Origin: Clostridia bacterium
Lineage (GTDB): Bacteria > Bacillota_E > RBS10-35 > JAJYVN01
Direction of reading: 5' to 3'
NCBI GenBank assembly: GCA_027335515.1
Contig: DAHWHT010000039.1
Coordinates: 1-9,883, forward strand
DNA: 9,883 nucleotides
Shown here: in pieces, positions 1-6,404 of the stretch
How positions within the stretch are numbered: position 1 is the first letter of the stretch
How the letters are laid out: each line of letters opens with the position of its first letter
The notes under the pieces: model-generated
What the model was told of the DNA's origin: nothing
Seen by the model: only the letters and a program-made list of their open reading frames with translations
Database searches by the model: none
Translations under genes and position numbers: made by a program

Positions 1-1
1 C

Positions 2-340
2 GCTCGAACCATCCCTGGTTAGAAAAATGTGTACAAACCGATCTCTCGGCCTTCCACACCGTCCGCCCGACCAGGTTTTCGCCCCTTTCGGCCTTGTATT
101 TACCCCTTGCGGGGCTGTAGCGAAACGCTCGGCCAGGTAACGGCGAAAGCTCGCCGGGTGGGTCGCCGACAGGCCAACGTACTCGTCCAGGTGGAAGGCC
201 TCGACGGCGGCCCAGGGCAGGTCCGCCTGGACGAGGGCATCCAGGGTGGTCAACTGCGAGCGTCCGGTCGAGAGCAGCAGCCGGGCCGAACCCCGCGCGG
301 CGATGGCGGCCCGCAGACCAGCGGCCGCCGCGGCGGCCAT
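2..340 (-). CDS. Glucosamine-6-phosphate deaminase (NagB)-like N-terminal fragment, runs off left edge; probably disrupted
   Basis: The minus frame from the ATG at 340 encodes a fragment of the NagB/6-phosphogluconolactonase fold family. NagB converts glucosamine-6-phosphate to fructose-6-phosphate and ammonia in the cytoplasm. The visible signature is LLLSTGRSQ (residues 21-29, the phosphate-loop strand) and FHLDEYVGL (49-57), whose Asp52 matches catalytic Asp72 of E. coli NagB. HPASFRRYLAERF (61-73) follows. Homology ends near base 122. The next 40 codons stay open to the edge but do not resemble NagB, lack its second catalytic motif and lie in lower-GC DNA with hairpins. The N-terminus is also about 15-20 residues shorter than usual, so the true start may lie upstream on a non-ATG codon (TTG at 391 is in frame) or be lost. 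No good ribosome binding site is visible before the ATG. It is divergent from the dehydrogenase at 553. Family assignment is confident; whether this is a pseudogene, a fusion or an insertion junction is open. Confidence 0.62.
   Translation of the reverse strand, partial: MAAAAAAGLRAAIAARGSARLLLSTGRSQLTTLDALVQADLPWAAVEAFHLDEYVGLSATHPASFRRYLAERFATAPQGVNTRPKGAKTWSGGRCGRPRDRFVHIFLTRDGSS
7..126. other. Low-GC left-edge segment with hairpins
   Basis: Bases 1-126 have visibly more A/T than the rest of the window, including the run AGAAAAATGTGTACAAACC. Three small structures are visible. AACCA-TCCC-TGGTT (7-20) is a perfect five-base-pair stem. CCCC-TTGC-GGGG (103-114) is a second stem. TTTCGC (77-82) and GCGAAA (120-125) enclose the second stem as an outer pair. 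CCCCTTTCGG (83-92) and CCCCTTGCGG (103-112) are imperfect direct copies. The composition change coincides with the end of NagB homology, which suggests inserted or recombined DNA. An IS end or a solitary CRISPR-like repeat are possible readings, but neither can be shown here: no repeat copy, spacer or transposase is visible. Confidence 0.35.
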
Positions 341-552
341 CCCTGTTGCGCAGCGCCGATGGCCCCGGGCAATCGGTCGACACCGGGACAACGCCCGGGC
401 TGCGGCCGCCCGCAACCGCCCGTTGGAGGTCCCGGTGGGTCGCCTTCGCACCGGGGCCGCCCGGAGGGACCCGGTCCCTGCACACCGAAGCTCCCGCACC
501 GGCGGTCCCGGGCATTCGCTGCCCTTTCACTCGGAGGGATGGTGGCGCGGCA

Positions 553-1596
553 ATGCGCGCAGTCGTAGTGGAGCGTCCAGGAACCTTCAGCGTCCGCGAC
601 GTGGAGCCGCCGCGGCCCGGCCCCGGAGAGGTCGCGGTGGAAGTGCGGGCCTGTGGGCTGTGCGGTACCGACGTGCACATTGCCCACGGCGAGTTCCCCC
701 CGTCACCCTACCCCCTCATCCCCGGCCACGAGTTCGCCGGGGTGGTCGTGGCGTGCGGCCCGGGTGTATCGGAGCCAAAGCGAAACACGCGGGTCGCCGT
801 GGACCCGACGCTGACCTGCGGGCGTTGCGACGCCTGCCGCGAGGGCCGCGGCAACCTCTGTTCCCACTGGGGCGCGATCGGGGACACGGTCGCCGGCGGT
901 CTGGCCGAGCGGGTGGTGGTGCCCGCCGCCAACTGCCACCCCCTGCCGCCCGGCCTGGGGTGGGGAGAAGCGGCCCTGATCGAGCCGCTGGCCTGCGCCC
1001 TTTGGGGCGCCCGCCGGGCTCGGCTGCGGGCCGGAGACACCGTTGCCATCCTGGGGGGCGGAACGATGGGCCTGCTCCTGGCCCAGGTCCTGCGCCGCCA
1101 GGGGGCCAGTTGGGTCACCGTCGTCGAGCCGCGGGCGGACCGGCGCGCCCTCGCCCTGGAGATCGGGGCCGATGCGGCGGTGCCGCCCGCCGGCGATGGG
1201 ACGACAACCAACGGAGCGACGGGCCCGGACACGGGGGCCCCGGAGGGGGGCGCGGGGGGTTTTGCCCTGGTCGCGGACGCCACAGGGCGCCCGGAAGCGA
1301 TCGAACAAGGCCTGGGCTGGGTGCGCCGCGGCGGCACGTTCCTGCAGTTCGGCGTGGCCCCGCAGGCCGCCCGCGTACCCCTCAGTCCCTATGCCGTCTA
1401 CTTCAACGACCTCACGATCGTCGGGTCGATGGCCATCAACGGCACCTTCCCCGCGGCGGTGCGCCTGGCGCCCACCATGGCGCTCATGCCGCTGCTGGCG
1501 CCGGCCCGAGGCCTGGATGCCTATGCCGAGGCAATCGCCGGCTTCGGCCGCACGGCCAAGCCCAAGCAGCAACTGTGGCCTGGAGGCGGCGACTGA
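553..1596 (+). CDS. Zinc-dependent medium-chain alcohol/polyol dehydrogenase
   Basis: The 347-residue product has the normal family length. It should oxidise an alcohol or sugar alcohol (sorbitol/threonine dehydrogenase-like branch) with NAD(P) in the cytoplasm. The catalytic zinc ligands are Cys37 (CGLCGTD), His59-Glu60 (GHEFAG) and probably Glu144 (IEPLA). The structural zinc site is complete: Cys89, 92, 95 and 103 in CGRCDACREGRGNLC. The Rossmann fold has GGGTMG (168-173), with Glu192 at the end of the second strand, favouring NAD over NADP. A Gly/Thr-rich loop at about 213-236 is longer than usual. The ATG at 553 was chosen because conservation begins at MRAVVVE; GGAGGG at 533-538 lies 14 bases upstream, a slightly long spacing. 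The reading frame is open further upstream (to 346), but that part looks non-coding. The substrate is unknown. Sugar-type neighbours support a carbohydrate role. Confidence 0.9.
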   Translation: MRAVVVERPGTFSVRDVEPPRPGPGEVAVEVRACGLCGTDVHIAHGEFPPSPYPLIPGHEFAGVVVACGPGVSEPKRNTRVAVDPTLTCGRCDACREGRGNLCSHWGAIGDTVAGGLAERVVVPAANCHPLPPGLGWGEAALIEPLACALWGARRARLRAGDTVAILGGGTMGLLLAQVLRRQGASWVTVVEPRADRRALALEIGADAAVPPAGDGTTTNGATGPDTGAPEGGAGGFALVADATGRPEAIEQGLGWVRRGGTFLQFGVAPQAARVPLSPYAVYFNDLTIVGSMAINGTFPAAVRLAPTMALMPLLAPARGLDAYAEAIAGFGRTAKPKQQLWPGGGD

Positions 1597-1627
1597 GGCA
1601 CCGCCGGGCACCGCGGGCGAACCCGAG

Positions 1628-1921
1628 CTAGAGGCGCAGCATATACCAGACGGACCATGCCAGGACGGCCATGGATACCGCGCCGACCGCAAACAGGTGC
1701 GCCACGGTCGAGCGGACCCGGAGCAACCGCATGTAAAACAGCACCTGGAGCACCACCTGCGCCGCCGCCAAGACCAGGATCACCGGCACCAGGGCGGCGG
1801 CCCGAGGCTGGGTGGCGGTCAGGTAGAAGGCGGCCAGGGTCAGGCCCGCCAGCGTCGCCGCCACCGCCACATGCCGCCGCGCACGCGCAGCCCCGTGTCC
1901 ATCCCCCGCGCTTCCGACCAC
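1628..1921 (-). CDS. Cytochrome oxidase subunit IV (CyoD/COX4_pro-like) small membrane protein
   Basis: The 97-residue protein has three predicted membrane helices, at about 19-39, 43-64 and 73-94. The middle helix contains AQVVLQVLFYM, close to the VQLxVQLxYFLHM pattern of prokaryotic cytochrome c/quinol oxidase subunit IV, and the C-terminus WSVWYML resembles the family's SLWIMYHL ending. Subunit IV helps assembly of the heme-copper oxidase in the cytoplasmic membrane and is not catalytic. The start taken is GTG at 1921, with a weak G-rich sequence upstream; the frame is open further upstream but has no ATG. It lies 76 bases downstream of the oxidoreductase on the same strand and may be co-transcribed with it. 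It converges on the dehydrogenase, with only 31 bases between the stops. No catalytic oxidase subunits are in the window, so this is an orphan here. Another small three-helix protein is possible. Confidence 0.7.
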   Translation of the reverse strand: MVGSAGDGHGAARARRHVAVAATLAGLTLAAFYLTATQPRAAALVPVILVLAAAQVVLQVLFYMRLLRVRSTVAHLFAVGAVSMAVLAWSVWYMLRL

Positions 1922-1997
1922 CGCCTGCCACCCCCGAAGCCGCGCGACGGCGGCCTCGGGTGCAGTCTGGGGCGGAACGGCCGCGGCTATACGCCGA

Positions 1998-2981
1998 TCA
2001 ACGCGGCGAAACCGGCCGGCCGCTGGCCGCCGAGGCGTTGGCCGCCAGGGACACCGCCAGCGTGGCCATGGCGTCTCGGTATGGGCTCAGCACACCGGGC
2101 AAGGCGGCCCGGTCGCGCACCGCCGCCACAAACGCCCCATACAACCCGGGAACCTCGGCCACCTCCGGCAGCGCGCCGGCCGACGCCGGCAGCAGTTCGG
2201 CGCTCTGACCGGCGATGCGTACGATGCTGCCATCCAGGCCGAAATGGAGAATGTTGGCGTTGCTCCAGTCGTCCGGGTCGTGCACCCAGGTCGCCGACAG
2301 CGTCCCCAGGGCCCCGCTGGCAAACCGCAGGCTGGCGGTGTACGTGTCGGGCGCGGTGATCTCCCGCAGGACGCGCGTGGTCTGCTGCGCATACACCTCG
2401 GCCACCTCGCCGGCGATGTAGCGCATCAGGTCGATCGTATGGGTGGCCTGCTCCACCAGCTGCCCTCCTGCCCGGTCGAAGTCGGCCACCCAGCCGCCGA
2501 GGCGCCCCGTACCGGACCAGTAATGACCCTCCACGAAGGCGACCGTCTTACCCGCGACGTGGGCGCGGGCGCGGCGCACCCCCTCCCCGTAGCGCAACTG
2601 GTAGCCGGCCGCCGCCCACAGGCCGGCACGGTCAAGGGCGGCCGCGATCCGTTGCGCGGTCTCCATGTCCCTTGCCACCGGCTTTTCCACGAAAAAGGGC
2701 AGGCCCCGGGCGATCACGTCCAACTCTATGGCACCGTGCGCAAACACGGGCACGGAGATCCAGACCGCGTCCAGATCGGGGCGCTCCAGCAAGGCGCGGT
2801 GGTCGCTGTAGTGGGGAACGCCCAGGGCCTCACCGGCCTTGGCCGCCGCCACCTCCACCACATCGGCCACTGCCACGATCTGTGCACCGGGATGGCGCTG
2901 CAGGGCATGCAGGTGCGCGCCGGCACGCCCACCGCAGCCCACGACACCGATGCGCACCGGAGCCTGTGCTTCGGTCTGCAC
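1998..2981 (-). CDS. Gfo/Idh/MocA family NAD(P)-dependent oxidoreductase
   Basis: The 327-residue protein has the standard two-domain layout. Residues 9-125 form a Rossmann domain with GCGGRAG (15-21), Asp40 after the second strand (NAD-type), and the family EKP motif at 99-101. The C-terminal substrate domain contains GGQLVEQATHTIDLMRY (172-188), whose His181 is the expected catalytic residue. Members oxidise or reduce a hydroxyl of sugars, inositols or sugar-derived substrates in the cytoplasm. The first codon is GTG at 2981, preceded by a G-run (GGGGGGG) about seven bases upstream. The nearest alternative is GTG at codon 9, just before the first strand, which would still leave the fold intact. 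It heads a minus-strand pair with the subunit IV-like gene and is divergent from the PhyH-like gene across 190 bases. The exact substrate cannot be read from sequence. Confidence 0.9.
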   Translation of the reverse strand: MQTEAQAPVRIGVVGCGGRAGAHLHALQRHPGAQIVAVADVVEVAAAKAGEALGVPHYSDHRALLERPDLDAVWISVPVFAHGAIELDVIARGLPFFVEKPVARDMETAQRIAAALDRAGLWAAAGYQLRYGEGVRRARAHVAGKTVAFVEGHYWSGTGRLGGWVADFDRAGGQLVEQATHTIDLMRYIAGEVAEVYAQQTTRVLREITAPDTYTASLRFASGALGTLSATWVHDPDDWSNANILHFGLDGSIVRIAGQSAELLPASAGALPEVAEVPGLYGAFVAAVRDRAALPGVLSPYRDAMATLAVSLAANASAASGRPVSPR

Positions 2982-3007
2982 GGAACAACCCCCCCGCCGT
3001 CATCGCC

Positions 3008-3030
3008 ACGCGTAGCGGCATTCGCCGCGT
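3008..3030. promoter_or_regulatory. Dyad element between divergent oxidoreductase and PhyH-like genes
   Basis: ACGCG (3008-3012) and CGCGT (3026-3030) form an outer inverted repeat. An inner GCGGC-ATTC-GCCGC dyad lies at 3015-3028. It is in the 190-base divergent region, about 27 bases upstream of the oxidoreductase GTG, a position suited to repression. Short GC-rich dyads are frequent by chance in such DNA, so this is weak. Confidence 0.2.
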
Positions 3031-3171
3031 CCGCACCCTACCCTACCGCGGCACGCCCGGGACAGACCTCCGGCCGAGCGAAGCTTCCCGGCGGCGCAGC
3101 CCGCCCCGACGTGGTCGTACCCGCGGGCGCGGCCGCATAGGCAGCCGGAGAGTACCCCGGTGGGAGGCGGT

Positions 3172-3861
3172 ATGGTGGTGGAACGGCGCGTATTGGTCCT
3201 GGTGGACGCGGCCCCGCTGTTGCAGGCGTCCGACGCGTGCCAGCGGCGGGCCGCACAGGACGGCTGCCTGCTGTGGCGACGGCTGCTGCCGCCCGGGCAC
3301 GTCCTCGCCGCGGGCGCCCAAGTGCGGTCCGCCTGCTGCGCGGCCGGTTGGTGCGACGCAACCGGCGCCCCGCTGGTGGCTGCGGACGACGCGGACGCCG
3401 AGGCCCTGGCGGCGCGCCTGCGGCGGCTACCCCGCTGGCGTCAGCTCGGCGAACACGCCGCCCTGCATCGGGCGATGGCCGCAGTCCTCGGCAGTGGGGT
3501 AAGGTGCATCGGCGTGGCCGTCGACCTGCGGTGGCCCGGGGAAGCGGCCGGGCCCGTCGAGGCCCCGCGGGACGGCAACTGGAGCGTGTGGGTGCCTCTG
3601 GAGGACTGTGCGACGACCAACGCCGGCCTCGCGGTGCTGCCCGGATCCCACCAGGACGGCGCCGCTGCGGCTGTGACGGCGTGGGCCGACATGGCGGCCG
3701 GCGACGTGCTGGCCCTCGATGGAGACACCCTGCGACAACCGCTGGCCCACGCAGGCAATCGCCTGCGGCTGGCGGTGCATTTCCGCTACCGCGCGCCCGC
3801 CGAGGACCGCAAGCGGGTGGAGGCCGATGCCGCCTACGGCCGCCCAGGACCCCGCTCCTGA
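3172..3861 (+). CDS. PhyH (phytanoyl-CoA dioxygenase) superfamily protein lacking visible iron ligands
   Basis: The 229-residue product matches the bacterial PhyH family along its length: GCLLWRRLLPPG (31-42), AGW (58-60), WSVWVPLEDC (137-146), GLAVLPGSH (152-160), GDVLALDGDTL (177-187) and RLRLAVHFRYR (197-207). True members are Fe(II)/2-oxoglutarate oxygenases that use an HxD...H triad. Here no HxD lies ahead of WSVWVPL; the sequence there is PVEAPRDGN. In an ungapped comparison with the usual GDVLLFHSLTVHxGLPN pattern, the distal His is replaced by Arg188. Arg residues near 197-199, where 2-oxoglutarate is bound, remain. The fold is confident, but oxygenase activity is doubtful; it may be a pseudoenzyme or binding protein. 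The ATG at 3172 is preceded by GGGAGG (3162-3167); GTG at 3160 is an alternative. Its last 28 bases overlap the end of the response regulator gene on the other strand. It is divergent from the Gfo/Idh/MocA gene. Confidence 0.78.
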   Translation: MVVERRVLVLVDAAPLLQASDACQRRAAQDGCLLWRRLLPPGHVLAAGAQVRSACCAAGWCDATGAPLVAADDADAEALAARLRRLPRWRQLGEHAALHRAMAAVLGSGVRCIGVAVDLRWPGEAAGPVEAPRDGNWSVWVPLEDCATTNAGLAVLPGSHQDGAAAAVTAWADMAAGDVLALDGDTLRQPLAHAGNRLRLAVHFRYRAPAEDRKRVEADAAYGRPGPRS

Positions 3862-4505
3862 ACCCGTGCCCACATGGCCGCCGCCTCACTGCGACGCGCC
3901 ACCTGCAACTTGCGCAGGATGCTGCTGACGTAATGCTTGACCGTCTTGTCGCTCAGGAAGACCTCGTCGGCGATCTCGCGGTTGGTCTTGCCTTCGGCCA
4001 TCAGCGCCAAAATGCGCCGTTCCTGGTCGCTGAGTTCGGCGAAGGGGTCGGCCTCCGCGACAGGCGGACGCCGCAACCGCTCCAGCACCTGGCCGGTGAC
4101 GGCGGGGTCCAGCAGGGAGCCGCCGGCATGCACGGAGCGAATGGCGGCAACGAGTTCGCGACCCCGGGCCTGCTTGAGCAGGTAACCGGCGGCCCCGGCC
4201 ATGATCGCCGCGAAGAGGGCTTCATCGTCCGCATAGGATGTCAGCATGATCACCCGCGTCTCCCGCCGACGGTCGCGGATCTCGCGACAGGTCTCCACCC
4301 CGGACCCATCCGGCAGGCGCACATCCAGGACGACCACGTCCGGCTCCAGCCGCGCGGCCTCGCGGACGGCGTCGGCCGCGGTCGCGGCCTCGCCCGCCAC
4401 CTCCAGATCGTCCGCGCTGGCGAGCAACGCCTTGATGCCGACCCGCACCACCTCATGATCGTCCACGAGCAACACCCGAATCCGCGCCGATGCCGCCTCG
4501 CTCAT
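3834..4505 (-). CDS. NarL/LuxR-family response regulator, DevR (DosR)-like
   Basis: The 223-residue protein has a receiver domain (about 8-125) and a LuxR-type helix-turn-helix (about 156-215). The receiver has acidic Asp15-Asp16, phospho-acceptor Asp61 (VVLDVRLPDGSG), switch Thr89 (MLTSY) and Lys111. The output domain shows LSDQERRILALMAEGKTNREIA and SDKTVKHYVSSILRKL. The wording LDVRLPDGSG, LTSYADDEA, AGAAGYLLK and GGSLLD is very close to mycobacterial DevR/DosR. Phosphorylation by the kinase encoded upstream should drive DNA binding and transcription control. The start is ATG at 4505, where conservation begins. The frame is open 80 codons further, to an ATG at 4745 overlapping the kinase stop, but that stretch has many A/T third positions and no family match. 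A 236-base gap separates it from the kinase. It overlaps the PhyH-like gene tail to tail by 28 bases. Confidence 0.92.
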   Translation of the reverse strand: MSEAASARIRVLLVDDHEVVRVGIKALLASADDLEVAGEAATAADAVREAARLEPDVVVLDVRLPDGSGVETCREIRDRRRETRVIMLTSYADDEALFAAIMAGAAGYLLKQARGRELVAAIRSVHAGGSLLDPAVTGQVLERLRRPPVAEADPFAELSDQERRILALMAEGKTNREIADEVFLSDKTVKHYVSSILRKLQVARRSEAAAMWARVQERGPGRP

Positions 4506-4741
4506 CCGGTCGCGGCAAGGCACCCCCCGCGGCTTGGGCCGTGGGCGGGGCCTCGCCTCCCTCCCTCGTGGTAGACTCCGGATACTCCTTGGACACCCCA
4601 AGCGCCGTCGGTTCGGTTCACGGGCGCCGGTTCGCTGGACGGCCGTCCGGTGGCCGAACACCGTCGCATGTCCTGGGACCCACGGGTCACCCCCCGGGCG
4701 GCCTGCCGCCGAGGATGAACGCCACGGCAAACCCGCGGCCT

Positions 4742-6136
4742 TCATCCGTGGGTTCCAGACGCGTGCTCCTCCTCAACCGTCCCCGCCGCGTAGGCGCGTT
4801 GCGCAGGCAGCGACACACGAACGCGCGTACCGCCGCCCGGGGGTGCTTCCCAGGCAATTTCGCCACCGCAACCCTCCACCCTGCGGCGCATATTGGCCAG
4901 GCCGTGGTGGCCCGGACCGCCGGGCCGGCCGTCCCAGCCGTGGCCGTCGTCCACCACGTCCAGGGTGAGGCCTTCGGAGGAAAACCGCACCGACACATCC
5001 AGGTGGCTGCCGCCGCTGTGGCGGACCGCGTTGGCCAGCGCCTCGCGCACCACGTGCCACAACTCCCAGCGCACCCCGGCCGGAACCGGACGCTGCTCCC
5101 CTTCGACCGTCAACGAACACCGAAACACCGGGGCCGCCTCCAGAGACTCCAGCAGCTGATGGAGCGAATCCACGATGCTGTCGCCATCGGCCAGGCGCGC
5201 CCGCAGATCGAATACGTAGTGTCGGATGTCCGCCGTCACCGTGCCAAGGCGATCGATCGCCTGATCGACCACGCCCCGCACCGGCGCCTCCTCGGCCAAC
5301 CGGTCCATCGCCGCTTCCAGTTGCAGGCGCACCCCATACAGCGACTGCATGACCCCGTCGTGGAGGTCCATGGCAATGCGCTCCCGTTCCGCCACCAGCG
5401 ACAGCGCCTGCAGGCGGCGGTGCAGACGGGCGTTCTGGATGGCCACCGCAGCCTGGGCCGCAAAGCGCTCCAACGTCTGCTCGTCGGCGTCCGAAAAGGG
5501 GCTGTGGTCCTCCTTCTCGCACAGGTAGAGGTTGCCGATCACCTCACCCTGCATCCAGACGGGCACCGCCAGCAGCGACCGCATCTCGGGGTGGTGCGGG
5601 GGGAAGCCCACCGCCGCCGGATGGCGCGTGAGGTCTTCCAGGCGCAGAGGCCGGCCCTCCCGCGTCACCAATCCCAAGAGCCCGTGGCCTTCCGGGGGAG
5701 GACCCAGGCGGGCCCGGGTCTCCTGATCGAGCCCGGAACTGTAGAAGGACGCGATGCGCAGGTCGGCCGCCAGCACCGCCAGGGCGCCGTAACGGGCCCC
5801 GGTCACCTCGCGGCTGCGGTCGACGATCTTCTGCGCGACCAGCTCCATGTCCAATTCGGTGGCCAGGTCCACGCTCGCGGCCGCCAGGGCCTGCAACTGG
5901 CGCCGCTGGGAGCGCTCTGCGGCATAGGCGACCCGCAGGCGTGCCTCGGCACGCTCCAGCAACCGCCAGATGGCCGAAGCAAAGACGGCCACCCCAAACA
6001 CCAAGAGGGCGGCCGTGGCGACCGTGGACCAAAAGGCCGGCAGCAGCCGATCCAACCACCAATACTGAACGCCGATCACCAGCACCACAAGCGCGAGCGG
6101 CAGCACCACCGCCCACACCTTGAGCGGCGCGAGCAA
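4742..6136 (-). CDS. Membrane-anchored GAF sensor histidine kinase, DevS/LiaS-like (HisKA_3)
   Basis: The 464-residue kinase, counted from TTG at 6136, has two membrane helices (about 6-27 and 36-57), a short coiled linker and one GAF domain (about 90-240). HisKA_3 follows with His259 in RERIAMDLHDGVMQSLYG. The HATPase has an N box (EALANAVRHSG, Asn369), DDGHGW and GHHGLANMRRR. The GAF closely resembles DevS/DosS GAF-A: ARYGAL, LRLEDLTRHP, GFPPHHPEMRS, GNLYLCEK. His182 in PPHHPEM aligns with the DevS heme ligand His149 and Tyr204 aligns with Tyr171; DevS Glu87 is Ala120 here. Binding of heme and sensing of O2, NO or CO are inferred. It should phosphorylate the DevR-like regulator downstream. 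TTG 6136 was chosen because GGTGGG precedes it and the first membrane helix follows at once; GTG and TTG codons up to 6265 are in frame. The promoter probably lies in 6137-6410. Confidence 0.9.
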   Translation of the reverse strand: MLAPLKVWAVVLPLALVVLVIGVQYWWLDRLLPAFWSTVATAALLVFGVAVFASAIWRLLERAEARLRVAYAAERSQRRQLQALAAASVDLATELDMELVAQKIVDRSREVTGARYGALAVLAADLRIASFYSSGLDQETRARLGPPPEGHGLLGLVTREGRPLRLEDLTRHPAAVGFPPHHPEMRSLLAVPVWMQGEVIGNLYLCEKEDHSPFSDADEQTLERFAAQAAVAIQNARLHRRLQALSLVAERERIAMDLHDGVMQSLYGVRLQLEAAMDRLAEEAPVRGVVDQAIDRLGTVTADIRHYVFDLRARLADGDSIVDSLHQLLESLEAAPVFRCSLTVEGEQRPVPAGVRWELWHVVREALANAVRHSGGSHLDVSVRFSSEGLTLDVVDDGHGWDGRPGGPGHHGLANMRRRVEGCGGEIAWEAPPGGGTRVRVSLPAQRAYAAGTVEEEHASGTHG

Positions 6137-6332
6137 CGACCCACCAGGCAGGGCCTCGCTGCGCCCGGCCCGGCCCGGTCCTTCCCCCACCCCTGGCACC
6201 CCCTGCCCGCCGCAGCGTACCACGCCGTACCGCGGCCGACCATCGACCCACCAACGGCACCCCAAGGGACGTCCGCGGAAGCGGCACGATGGAATGGCCG
6301 GGCGCGGACAAGCTCACGATCTCGCAAGCGAC

Positions 6333-6349
6333 TGGCCAGGTCCTGGCCA
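6333..6349. promoter_or_regulatory. Perfect 17-base palindrome, operator-like
   Basis: TGGCCAGG (6333-6340) and CCTGGCCA (6342-6349) are exact inverted repeats around one central T. This size and symmetry suit a dimeric regulator site. It lies about 197 bases upstream of the kinase TTG, inside the divergent kinase-sulfatase region, and 24 bases from the 14-base-pair hairpin. The binding protein is unknown. Confidence 0.4.
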
Positions 6350-6373
6350 CGGGCGCCCGTACCAACTCCCGCC

Positions 6374-6404
6374 GCCGCTTCCGGGTGCCCCACCCGGAAG
6401 CGGC
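6374..6404. repeat. Perfect 14-bp inverted repeat with 3-base loop
   Basis: GCCGCTTCCGGGTG (6374-6387) pairs perfectly with CACCCGGAAGCGGC (6391-6404) around CCC. The stem would be very stable in RNA or as a cruciform. No T-run follows on either strand, and neither flanking gene ends here, so an ordinary intrinsic terminator is unlikely. It may be a tandem operator, an mRNA leader structure of the kinase transcript, or the terminator of a lost gene. Confidence 0.55.

Noticed and set aside
1..40. tRNA 3' end on the minus strand (GGTTCGA T-loop-like string)
   Set aside because: The preceding bases do not form an anticodon arm or acceptor pairing, and the window ends before the 3' half could be tested.
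1..126. CRISPR array at the left edge
   Set aside because: The two hairpin-bearing segments share only GTTT at their starts, so no repeated unit or spacer can be shown.
346..552. 69-codon N-terminal extension of the zinc dehydrogenase
   Set aside because: No conservation; the family begins at MRAVVVE (553) with GGAGGG upstream. The extension is rich in Arg/Pro/Gly, as expected of non-coding GC-rich DNA.
703..1692. 329-codon minus-strand frame antisense to the dehydrogenase
   Set aside because: Shadow frame of a gene with clear zinc-site and Rossmann motifs; its product matches no family.
3035..3047. ACCCTACCCTACC as a regulatory tandem repeat
   Set aside because: Fewer than two full six-base repeats plus a partial one; too short to separate from background.
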